From Thermococcus camini (lineage in GTDB: Archaea; Methanobacteriota_B; Thermococci; Thermococcales; Thermococcaceae), in the NCBI RefSeq assembly GCF_904067545.1, contig NZ_LR881183.1, positions 310,001 through 374,000 of the forward strand: a DNA stretch of 64,000 nt, in the 5' to 3' direction. Shown here piece after piece: positions 42,054 to 48,715 of this stretch. The position numbers were made by a program, and so were the translations under genes. The notes beneath the pieces are model-generated. The model saw only the letters and a program-made list of their open reading frames with translations. It ran no database searches and was not told the origin of the DNA. How positions within the stretch are numbered: position 1 is the first letter of the stretch; each line of letters starts with the position of its first letter.

Positions 42054-42728
42054 TCACATACCGCGCCTCTTCCATCTCAGGGTTAATGGGGCCAATGTTA
42101 ATCCAACTAACAAAGCTGGACCGCAGGTTTTCTTGTCTTCCTGTCTTGGGTTTGTTGTGGAGGTGGTGGCCGTTGGGTAGGGTGGAGGGATTTTCAGTTT
42201 TGGTGGATTCCACTCGCAGGTTACGTTTGAGGGGTTGTGGCACTCGAATAGTACGTACGCGCTTGTGCTGATGTAATCCTGGTACAGGCGGATCACAACC
42301 GACGATTCGTCCATTAAGAGAACCCAGTCTGTAATGTGGTTGCTCCAGTTGTTGGGCAGGGTGGGCAGGTAGTTTTCCAAGCCCCACTGGTATTCTTCTA
42401 GGACTTTAGTGGTGTTCCATGCGGTTATGTTAAAGAGCGTTTGGTTGCACTTCGGGCACTTTGGGAGTATCTTTTCGTGAATTATGCCATCGTTGTAGCA
42501 GTACACTACCCTCTCGTGGGTCTCGTTGTATGGATAAGTTATGTATATCTCCTCTATCCCGGGGCTTTCGAAGGGGTTCCAGGGCGGGAGTGGTCCCTTG
42601 CCTTCGATTGAGACCAAATAAACGCTCTGGTTCTCCTTCACCATGTCCCAGAGGCCAAGGGCCGTTGCGGGGCTGGCTGGTGCAAAAATCATGAAAAGGA
42701 GCAGTGAAGAGATTACAAAGAGTTTCAT
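42054..42728 (-). CDS. CGP-CTERM surface protein, tandem paralog 5
   Basis: A 224-residue secreted protein and last of five tandem paralogs. It has a signal peptide (LFVISSLLLFMIFAPASPATA), the family blocks LWDMV, PPWNPFESPGI, YPYNETHERVV, VLEEYQWGLENYLP, ITDWVLLMDESSVVIRLYQ and FECHNPSNVTCEW, a Pro/Thr linker, and a CGP-CTERM anchor (CGPALLVGLTLAPL then KRR). Several N-glycosylation sequons. Start ATG 42728 has no strong ribosome-binding site; a degraded protease-tail segment precedes it. More diverged than paralogs 1-3. Function unknown; probably a surface-anchored partner of the cluster's protease. Confidence 0.75.
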   Translation of the reverse strand: MKLFVISSLLLFMIFAPASPATALGLWDMVKENQSVYLVSIEGKGPLPPWNPFESPGIEEIYITYPYNETHERVVYCYNDGIIHEKILPKCPKCNQTLFNITAWNTTKVLEEYQWGLENYLPTLPNNWSNHITDWVLLMDESSVVIRLYQDYISTSAYVLFECHNPSNVTCEWNPPKLKIPPPYPTATTSTTNPRQEDKKTCGPALLVGLTLAPLTLRWKRRGM

Positions 42729-42791
42729 GAAGGATCCAACGCCCGTTTGGGCTGGATTCTGGGTGGTGGAGGTTGCCGGTTCATTGGTTCA
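42729..42791 (-). pseudogene. Degraded protease-tail remnant before paralog 5
   Basis: After the paralog 4 stop the sequence reads TAGTGAACCAATGA, and one frame then gives PAQTGVGSFMKL running into the paralog 5 start. This resembles the protease tail TGPYTGVGYYM. The TAGTGAACCAATG string also follows paralog 3 (43489-43501). The match is short and only supported by its place in the repeated series. Confidence 0.4.
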
Positions 42792-43430
42792 CTACCTCTT
42801 CACCCGTTTTATCAGCAGAGGGGCTAACCCCAGCCCAATCAGCAACCCTGGGCCGCAGGTTTCTTTTCCGTGTGAGGTTGTGTCTTCGGTCCTTGAGGTT
42901 TCCGGTTTCTGTGGTGGTTTGGATCCTGAGACTCTGCATGATGGGTTTTGTGGTGTTAGGCAGACGATTTCGTCGTAGATTCCTTCATATTTTGTCGGGT
43001 ATATCCTTATAATGATGGAGTGCCCTCCCATGAGGGTTACCCACCTTGTAATGTTTTCGGGATCAACGCAGGGGGACGATGAGGGCTGAATATGATTCTG
43101 GTAGTATCCAACTACCTTATCGAGATCCCAGGTGACTATTGTGAAATTGTATCTCGGATACGCTGGAATATATTCCTGTTCAATGCTTCCGTTTGAATGA
43201 TAACTGACCATCTTGTAGTGGGTGTCGTTGAATGGATAAACGACTTGGATTTCATAGATTTCAGAGTCGTTGAATGGATTACACGGCATTTTGGGGCCTG
43301 AGCCGAATATAAAAACGTCGATTACGGTTTCGTTTTTGTTTATGACGTCCCAGAGGCTGAGTGCCGTGATGACGCTAGTGGAAGACATTAGGAGAAATCC
43401 AAGAAATAAAGAAATCAGGAGACGCCTCAA
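42792..43430 (-). CDS. CGP-CTERM surface protein, tandem paralog 4
   Basis: A 212-residue secreted protein, the most diverged of the five. Signal peptide LLISLFLGFLLMSSTSVITA; family blocks LWDVI, CNPFNDSEIYEIQVVYPFNDTH, WDLDKVVGYYQNHIQ, ITRWVTLMGGHSIIIRIYP; Pro/Thr/Ser linker; CGP-CTERM anchor (CGPGLLIGLGLAPLLIKRVKR). It lacks the YQWGLENYLP block. It starts at TTG 43430, seven bases after GGTGA. Its 3' flank repeats that of paralog 3. Role unknown. Confidence 0.72.
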   Translation of the reverse strand: MRRLLISLFLGFLLMSSTSVITALSLWDVINKNETVIDVFIFGSGPKMPCNPFNDSEIYEIQVVYPFNDTHYKMVSYHSNGSIEQEYIPAYPRYNFTIVTWDLDKVVGYYQNHIQPSSSPCVDPENITRWVTLMGGHSIIIRIYPTKYEGIYDEIVCLTPQNPSCRVSGSKPPQKPETSRTEDTTSHGKETCGPGLLIGLGLAPLLIKRVKR

Positions 43431-43498
43431 TCTGACCTCACCTCCAGGTAGAATCCCTGAGTGGGGCTATTGTGGCGGGTTGTCGGTCCATTGGTTCA
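43431..43498 (-). pseudogene. Degraded protease-tail remnant before paralog 4
   Basis: After the paralog 3 stop the sequence continues TGAACCAATGGACCG, and a discontinuous frame gives PHSG and, after one shift, YLEVR before GGTGA. This recalls the tails PHTGVGYYMR and TGVGYLMEVVWG. Weak by itself, but it sits at the same place as the clearer remnants. Its end supplies the GGTGA of paralog 4. Confidence 0.35.
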
Positions 43499-44188
43499 CT
43501 ACCTCTTCTGTTTTGTGAGTAGGGTAATTAACACCAATCCAATCAGCAAACCCGGCCCGCAGGTTTTCTCCTCTTGTTTTGGGGTGGTTGTTGTCGTTGG
43601 GGGTATCATCGAGTGTGTCTCGACGATTGGTTCGCTCCAGTTGCACGTCATGTTCTCTGGGTTCCGGCATTGAAAGGTTATGTAAACGCATATTTCTGTG
43701 CAGTCCCCGTATAGTGTTACTTGGAACTTACTCGCGTTTATCCAGACTTCCCAGCGGGATATTCTCCTCACCCAGTATTTTTCGGGCCATTCAACGCCGT
43801 CCACGACCTCCCCTGTTATGTTTGGGAGGTAGTTCTCCAGGCCCCACTGGTACTCTGCTAGTACCTCGGTTGTGTTCCACACTGAAAAGTTGAAGGGAGT
43901 TTTGTCCCAGTACTGTGGGTATCGGGGACTCACTTCCTCAGCCCATTTGCCATCGTATGCTGAATACGAGACAGAAAACACGTGCTCTTCGTCAAGGACG
44001 TACCTGATTTCTACCACGGTTATGGCTGAGTGGTTTAGGGGATCTTTAGGGGGCTTTCCACTGGTGAATGCGGTCACGCTCACGGAATACATTTCCCTGC
44101 TGGTGTTTATGTGTTCCCAGACGTTTACCGCACTAACCTGGGGGGTGAGGAGTAAAAGGAAAAGAATCACCAAGCCAGGTCTTTTCAT
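43499..44188 (-). CDS. CGP-CTERM surface protein, tandem paralog 3
   Basis: A 229-residue secreted protein. Signal peptide (PGLVILFLLLLTPQVSA), then VNVWEHI, PPKDPLNHSAITVVEIRYV, VLAEYQWGLENYLPNITGE, ISRWEVWINASKFQVTLYGDC, YITFQCRNPENMTCNW, a poly-Thr linker and the CGP-CTERM anchor (CGPGLLIGLVLITLLTKQKR). Sequons are frequent. ATG 44188 is six bases after GGGTGA supplied by the protease-tail remnant. Closest in layout to paralogs 1 and 2. Two Cys in LYGDCTEIC match the GGHCGEC pair of paralogs 1 and 2. Confidence 0.76.
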   Translation of the reverse strand: MKRPGLVILFLLLLTPQVSAVNVWEHINTSREMYSVSVTAFTSGKPPKDPLNHSAITVVEIRYVLDEEHVFSVSYSAYDGKWAEEVSPRYPQYWDKTPFNFSVWNTTEVLAEYQWGLENYLPNITGEVVDGVEWPEKYWVRRISRWEVWINASKFQVTLYGDCTEICVYITFQCRNPENMTCNWSEPIVETHSMIPPTTTTTPKQEEKTCGPGLLIGLVLITLLTKQKR

Positions 44189-44194
44189 GCTATG

Positions 44195-44289
44195 TCACCC
44201 CTCTTCTGGCGTTTTGATGAGGAACCTCATATAGTACCCGACGCCAGTATGCGGTGTGTTTGGTTGTGGACATACTGACGATCATGGAT
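44195..44289 (-). pseudogene. Protease-tail remnant before paralog 3
   Basis: One frame reads PQPNTPHTGVGYYMRFLIKTPEEG and stops with TGA (44195-44197) that forms the GGGTGA ribosome-binding site of paralog 3. It matches the protease C-terminus TGPYTGVGYYM. An in-frame stop lies just upstream, so only about 28 codons remain. Not translated on its own as far as I can see. Confidence 0.6.
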
Positions 44290-44970
44290 TCACCTCTTTA
44301 CCCGTTTTATCATGAGGGGAACTAAAATTAACCCGATTAATACTGCCGGTCCGCAAATTGCGTTTTCTTCCCTTGTCGTGCTTGTTGTTATGTCTTTTGG
44401 CGCCCATGGGGGAGTTATCACCCTAAAAACTGGCTTCCTCCACTGGCAGGTTACATTGTTCCCTTCTCTCCGGCATTCGAAGGTAATGTACTGCTCGCAC
44501 TCGCCACAATGCCCACCATAAAGGACAACCTTGAACTTGCTTGCTGAGAGTGTGACTTCCCACCTGGTTATTGTGCTGTTCCAGTAGCCCTTATGCCAGT
44601 GTTTTCCACTAACGTTCGGCAGGTAATTCACAACGCCCCACTGGTATTCTTTGAGGATCTTTGAGAGGTTCCAGTCTGTTATGTTGAAGGGTTTTGGGTT
44701 TCCGTGTTTGGGGAAGAAGCCTTCCTTCCATTTTCCTCCTTCGTAATATTTGTTGAACGTGTGGGTTTCGTTGTATTTGTAGCCTATGTTAATCCAGGTT
44801 ATGGAAGAGTCATTGAAGGGATTCCACGGTGGAACCCCAGTAAGACTGTATCCTTCAATGTTGACGTAGTAAATGGGCTTATCGATCAAACCTTCCCACA
44901 CGCGTACACCATTTACTAATGGGACTGAGAGTAGCAGGGCAAAAACAAAAATTGAAAAGCGAACCCCCAC
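44290..44970 (-). CDS. CGP-CTERM surface protein, tandem paralog 2
   Basis: A 226-residue secreted protein, very like paralog 1: signal peptide (FSIFVFALLLSVPLVNG), VRVWEGL, PPWNPFNDSSITWINIGYKYNETH, EYQWGVVNYLPNVSG, HWHKGYWNSTITRWEVTLSA, FKVVLYGGHCGECEQYITFEC, NNVTCQWRKPVFRVITPPWAP, TTSTTREEN linker and CGP-CTERM anchor (CGPAVLIGLILVPLMIKRVKR). Starts at GTG 44970, four bases after GGTGA that ends the protease-tail remnant. The GGHCGEC segment may bind metal or form a disulfide. Function unknown. Confidence 0.78.
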   Translation of the reverse strand: MGVRFSIFVFALLLSVPLVNGVRVWEGLIDKPIYYVNIEGYSLTGVPPWNPFNDSSITWINIGYKYNETHTFNKYYEGGKWKEGFFPKHGNPKPFNITDWNLSKILKEYQWGVVNYLPNVSGKHWHKGYWNSTITRWEVTLSASKFKVVLYGGHCGECEQYITFECRREGNNVTCQWRKPVFRVITPPWAPKDITTSTTREENAICGPAVLIGLILVPLMIKRVKR

Positions 44971-44974
44971 AGCA

Positions 44975-45061
44975 TCACCCCCAGTTAACCCTTAGATAGT
45001 AGCCTACTCCAGTGTACGGGCCAACCTTTGGAGTATAGCCTACTGGTAGGTTGGTTTTCAT
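44975..45061 (-). pseudogene. Protease-tail remnant before paralog 2 (28 codons)
   Basis: The clearest remnant: from ATG 45061 it reads MKTNLPVGYTPKVG, then PYTGVGYYLRVNWG and TGA (44975-44977). It matches the last residues of both cluster proteases (TAKTGPYTGVGYYMIVNRG; VPRTGPYTGVGYLMEVVWG). The terminal GGGTGA is the ribosome-binding site of paralog 2. It could be expressed as a tiny peptide, but I see no ribosome-binding site before 45061. Confidence 0.65.
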
Positions 45062-45081
45062 CTTATCATCTCTCACAATAG

Positions 45082-45783
45082 TTATTTGTTCTTTCTCCTT
45101 TCCAGCGCTGGAATAAGAGCCAGCACAATTATCAAAACAGGGCCGCAGATTGTGTTTTCTTCCCTTGTCGTGCTCGTTGTTGTGTTCTTTGGCGCCCACG
45201 GAGGAGCTATGAACCTGAAGACCGGCTTCCCCCACTGGCAAGTTACGTTGGTTCCATTTCTCCAGCATTGGAAGGTAATGTACTGTTCACACTCACCACA
45301 ATGCCCGCCGTAGAGGGTTACTTTGAATGTGGTCGCGTTGAGTTCGACTTCCCATCTGGTTATAGTACTGTTCCAGTAACCTTTAGGCCAGTACTTTCCC
45401 GTAACATTTGGCAGGTAGTTCTCAACCCCCCACTGGTACTGCTTGATAACTTCTGGTAAATTCCAGTCCGAAAGGTTGAACGGTACTTTTGGTGTCCAGT
45501 GGCTTTTAGGGACGAAGTACGTGATGTCTTCTACCCATCTTCCCCCTTCGTAGTGAAACTCCCTATAATGAGTCTCGTTGTAGGGCAAATTAATCACGGC
45601 GTACTCTATCTCTGAATCGTTGAGGGGATCCCATGGTGGGATTCCCCTTTTCAAAAATGAGTCGCCCCTAATGTACATGAACAGATAGGTTTGGTTTTGG
45701 TCGAGTTTCTCCCACACGTTGATTGCCCCGGCTGGTTGCATGAGCATTAAAAAGGCAAAAAGCAATGGGAGGAATCGCTTCAT
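45082..45783 (-). CDS. CGP-CTERM surface protein, tandem paralog 1
   Basis: A 233-residue secreted protein, first of the five. Signal peptide (LPLLFAFLMLMQPAGA), INVWEKL, PPWDPLNDSEIEYAVINLPYNETHY, QYQWGVENYLPNVTG, YWPKGYWNSTITRWEVEL, FKVTLYGGHCGECEQYITFQC, TNVTCQWGKPVFRFIAPPWAP, TTSTTREEN linker and a CGP-CTERM anchor (CGPVLIIVLALIPALERRKNK). It follows the short protease gene directly; the protease's last codons (CGG GGG TGA) provide its ribosome-binding site, so the two are co-translated. That pairing suggests a functional partner of the protease. Confidence 0.8.
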   Translation of the reverse strand: MKRFLPLLFAFLMLMQPAGAINVWEKLDQNQTYLFMYIRGDSFLKRGIPPWDPLNDSEIEYAVINLPYNETHYREFHYEGGRWVEDITYFVPKSHWTPKVPFNLSDWNLPEVIKQYQWGVENYLPNVTGKYWPKGYWNSTITRWEVELNATTFKVTLYGGHCGECEQYITFQCWRNGTNVTCQWGKPVFRFIAPPWAPKNTTTSTTREENTICGPVLIIVLALIPALERRKNK

Positions 45784-45787
45784 TTTC

Positions 45788-46891
45788 TCACCCCCGGTTG
45801 ACGATCATGTAGTAGCCAACACCCGTGTATGGTCCTGTTTTTGCTGTGTAGTTGGCTGGGAATTGAGCGTCTTCGTTTCCATCAAAGTTGAGGTCCAAAT
45901 ATAAGCCCGCATCTATATCGTAGACATAATGATGCCCCAGAGTGTGTCCTTTTGCAAGGAGTGCAAACACAACCTCCCACGCAGATTCATGAACTTGAGG
46001 AACACCATCGATCCAGTATTCACTCTGCCAGTGAGTGGGCATAATTGAGTCAAGTGTGTTAAATTTAGGTCCACCATACATCACTATCAGTTCGAGCAGT
46101 CCATATCCGGTTTTTTCTTCGAGTTCTCTGGAAACGTTTTCGAGCTGTTCTTTGAAAACTGCGTAGTCTTTTGGTGTGCTTATCTCCGTCCACAGGTCAC
46201 CGGCTTCCATTACCGTCTTCATCTTCTCGAATTCTATGCCGTATTTACTCCAAAGAAGATCCTTTAGAGCCCCATAGGTGAACCCGTCCATTTTATTATC
46301 GTTATTTGGATCCCATAAGAAAGGCGCACCGTACTCGTCACCTATGCCGAAGACGAAGTGGCCAAGCTCATGTGCCATACCTCCATACCATCCCTTGTTT
46401 AACGGGCCACCATACCAGTCCCACGGGAAGAGAATGTATCCCTCCTCCTTTCTATTGAGATTCTTTACCCACTTCCAGTACCAGAAACCATGAATGGTTT
46501 TTGGTGTTATGTTAGTCCTCAACGTCATCCTTATCATGTAGTCCTCCCATTCCTCGCTCTCCTCGGACACATTGTTCTTTATGCTAACCTCTGTTATCAT
46601 CGCGTACCCGTCGGTGTAGTCGTAGATGACCTGACTTGCCTTCTGGAATCCCCATAAGAGTTGGGTGAGCTCGGTTTGATTTGCATCCCAGCCAACGGCC
46701 ACGGTAGGTTTAATACCCAGAACATCGCTCAGCGCGGGATTCTTCCCTATGAACAGCTCAACCGCGTTCGGAACACCGTCGCGGTCGTAGTCGCCGTAAG
46801 CGTCCTTTTCAATGAGACCCTCGTAGATTGCTAGATCATCAACCCAGAACCCGTCCGATGGATCGAACCTCTCCATGGTTCTTCCTTTCAT
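45788..46891 (-). CDS. Short metalloprotease-domain protein without signal peptide
   Basis: A 367-residue protein homologous to the last 380 or so residues of the large protease at 48712-52581. It shares a Ca-binding DYDRDGVPNAVELFIGKNP loop, VIYDYTDGYAMITEV, the zinc motif HELGHFVFGIGDEY (HELGH near residue 174), the TVM...EISTPKDY block and the tail TGPYTGVGYYM. The motif has the HExxHxxxGxxDE form known from CLCA-type metzincin-like proteases. There is no signal peptide, so it may be a truncated copy, cytoplasmic or non-functional. ATG 46891 has GGAAGTGA before it; ATG 46876 is an alternative. Confidence 0.72.
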   Translation of the reverse strand: MKGRTMERFDPSDGFWVDDLAIYEGLIEKDAYGDYDRDGVPNAVELFIGKNPALSDVLGIKPTVAVGWDANQTELTQLLWGFQKASQVIYDYTDGYAMITEVSIKNNVSEESEEWEDYMIRMTLRTNITPKTIHGFWYWKWVKNLNRKEEGYILFPWDWYGGPLNKGWYGGMAHELGHFVFGIGDEYGAPFLWDPNNDNKMDGFTYGALKDLLWSKYGIEFEKMKTVMEAGDLWTEISTPKDYAVFKEQLENVSRELEEKTGYGLLELIVMYGGPKFNTLDSIMPTHWQSEYWIDGVPQVHESAWEVVFALLAKGHTLGHHYVYDIDAGLYLDLNFDGNEDAQFPANYTAKTGPYTGVGYYMIVNRG

Positions 46892-46917
46892 TTTCACTTC
46901 CTTTCCTCTATCTCAAT

Positions 46918-47784
46918 TTATTTTCTCCAGCAGGGCAGTCCGTATTCTGTTTTTTCTATCGTTCCGTTGTTGTGAATTGTAATTTTGTACACGGTTCTGC
47001 ATTCTCCTAGCTCCTCGGCGATGCTCCAAGGATCGGGGTTGAGAACGGTTTCATTCTTCGTTACGAGGATACCCCACGCGGACTCAAAGTACCGGGAAAC
47101 GTTGGCTGGAAGGCTTGTGTTTCCAATCTGGGGAAGGTCAAGCTTTGGAATATAACCACCGACGATTCCGATGGGATATTCTATTTCTAGGATGTCATGA
47201 GTGCTGTTATACTGCATGATTTTGAGGATAAAAGCTAAGAGGCACTTGTCCTCTGAGGGAAAGACTAGGTAGCCCCCTGTAACGTTAGTGTGTCCCAGTC
47301 TCACGAGTTCCCAGCTTTCTCCAAGGGTGACTCTGCACTTTGGACAGATGGTTATGAACCTCTGGCAGGGAACAGAATTCTGCATCAGTTCCTCAAGAGA
47401 GTTTCCTTTAAAGACCCTTACCGTGCCATTGGATTTTACTATCAGTCCTGCTTTAACGCGCTCAAGGTTCTCAACACTTTTTGCTTCAAATGAGAGGGGT
47501 GAATAGTCAGCGTACGTTTTAACGCTTCTGACGTGGTGTTCCACCTCTGGAATTATGTTTCCTTTCAGTTTGAGAATGTGAAGTGTTAGGTTTCCGTTCT
47601 GATATACTGCCAGCCTCCACTCGTCCTCTTGATATTGCATGAGGATTATTCCTTCGGTAGCCCCTGCATTGTTTAGAACACAGGAGGGCGTATTGAAGCA
47701 GGAGGTAATCTCATGCCGTTCCCAGACTACCCATGATGAGAAGACGAGGAAAGCTATGATAATGATGAGGACAGTCTTCCTCAT
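46918..47784 (-). CDS. Membrane-anchored hypothetical protein B (paralog of 47813-48715)
   Basis: A 288-residue protein with an N-terminal anchor (TVLIIIIAFLVFSSWVV) and an extracellular beta-rich domain. It shares with its neighbour the pattern W.(F/L)A.Y....L.V...., a V(E/K)T..(N/D)YSPL block and a following helix (SVENLERVKAGLIVK). Six or more cysteines (CPKC; CRTV; PCW near the C-terminus). Not recognised. It begins ATG 47784 in a GGGGATGAG context identical to that of the neighbour's start, which marks a duplication. Located between the two proteases. Confidence 0.65.
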   Translation of the reverse strand: MRKTVLIIIIAFLVFSSWVVWERHEITSCFNTPSCVLNNAGATEGIILMQYQEDEWRLAVYQNGNLTLHILKLKGNIIPEVEHHVRSVKTYADYSPLSFEAKSVENLERVKAGLIVKSNGTVRVFKGNSLEELMQNSVPCQRFITICPKCRVTLGESWELVRLGHTNVTGGYLVFPSEDKCLLAFILKIMQYNSTHDILEIEYPIGIVGGYIPKLDLPQIGNTSLPANVSRYFESAWGILVTKNETVLNPDPWSIAEELGECRTVYKITIHNNGTIEKTEYGLPCWRK

Positions 47785-47807
47785 CCCCAGACCACCTCCA
47801 ACAAACA
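47780..47807 (-). pseudogene. Protease-tail remnant before the 46918-47784 gene
   Basis: Bases 47781-47807 read CLLEVVWG then TGA, the same end as the large protease (LMEVVWG then TGA), overlapping the next ATG as ATGA. The 21 bases 47780-47800 are identical to 48711-48731 at the real protease end. It shows that the duplicated unit included the protease tail. Confidence 0.65.
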
Positions 47808-47812
47808 GGACT

Positions 47813-48715
47813 TTAAGTTTCTTGTTTGTTGCACTTTAGGGGTGTGTCTTCTGTTTTCCTATTGAGGTGCCAAGTTGGAAGCCTTTCTTTCATTGAAATT
47901 CCCTTGAAGTATTTTTCAACAGATACCCAATTTAATCCTGCGTTCGGGAAAAAGCAGTAGCTCTCAATTTTGGCAAAACTGGTGTTATTGGTCAAATGAT
48001 GAGTGGAAACGTTGAGGATAGCTTCAATCAATTGCCCGTTGAGCTTAAACGAGCCATGATAAAAGGTCTTGCCCGACCCTGTTATCGTAACGTCTGAGTA
48101 GTAAACGGCGAGGATTGAAGTATGTTCTCCATTAGGTATTTCGATGACAGGTATAAAAGAAGGTTTATTGCTTAGACTGGGAATTACTAAAACATCTTCC
48201 GTACCGATTTCATAGGCGCGGGAATCCACATGAAGATAGGTTTTTATCCAAAGTTCTTTTTTGGCGTATAGTATGGCAATCCTTCTGATTGTTTTGTTGT
48301 CGTACTGTTTAAGGATTTGCTCTACCGTTGGGAAGTTTGGTGGGTTTTGTTCTGTATACCATTTTCCGGCGAAGAGTAGTGATGGAGTTCCTTCTGGCAC
48401 TTTTTCGAGGAGTTTTAAGTCAAGGGTAAGTGGAGAATAGTTTAATTGTGTTTCCACGGTTTTTGTTTTCCTGGTTCTGAAAAATAGCGGAGAATTCTGA
48501 CTAATGTAATAAACTTTGAGTTCCTGAGTTTTAGGGTTGTACGTTGCGAACTGCCAGCAATCCTTGTCGTGATAGACGGCAATGAGCTTTTCACTGTTGG
48601 AAATTCCTGCTAACTTATAAGTACCCTCTGCCGAGGAAAGTTGATGGTAAGTGTAGGCATTGTATGCGAAAAAAGAAAGGAGCAAAATCAGGAGAAAAAC
48701 AAAAAGAGATCTCAT
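47813..48715 (-). CDS. Membrane-anchored hypothetical protein A
   Basis: A 300-residue protein with an N-terminal anchor (LFVFLLILLLSFFAYNAYTY) and an extracellular domain (DKDCWQFATYNPKTQELKVYYIS, VETQLNYSPLTLDLKLLEKV, GTEDVLVIPSLSNKPSFIPVIEI). No family recognised. Its ATG overlaps the large protease's TGA (ATGA), so the two are translated together. It could be a partner, inhibitor or substrate of the protease. Paralogous to 46918-47784. AT-rich codon use compared with housekeeping genes. Confidence 0.65.
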   Translation of the reverse strand: MRSLFVFLLILLLSFFAYNAYTYHQLSSAEGTYKLAGISNSEKLIAVYHDKDCWQFATYNPKTQELKVYYISQNSPLFFRTRKTKTVETQLNYSPLTLDLKLLEKVPEGTPSLLFAGKWYTEQNPPNFPTVEQILKQYDNKTIRRIAILYAKKELWIKTYLHVDSRAYEIGTEDVLVIPSLSNKPSFIPVIEIPNGEHTSILAVYYSDVTITGSGKTFYHGSFKLNGQLIEAILNVSTHHLTNNTSFAKIESYCFFPNAGLNWVSVEKYFKGISMKERLPTWHLNRKTEDTPLKCNKQET

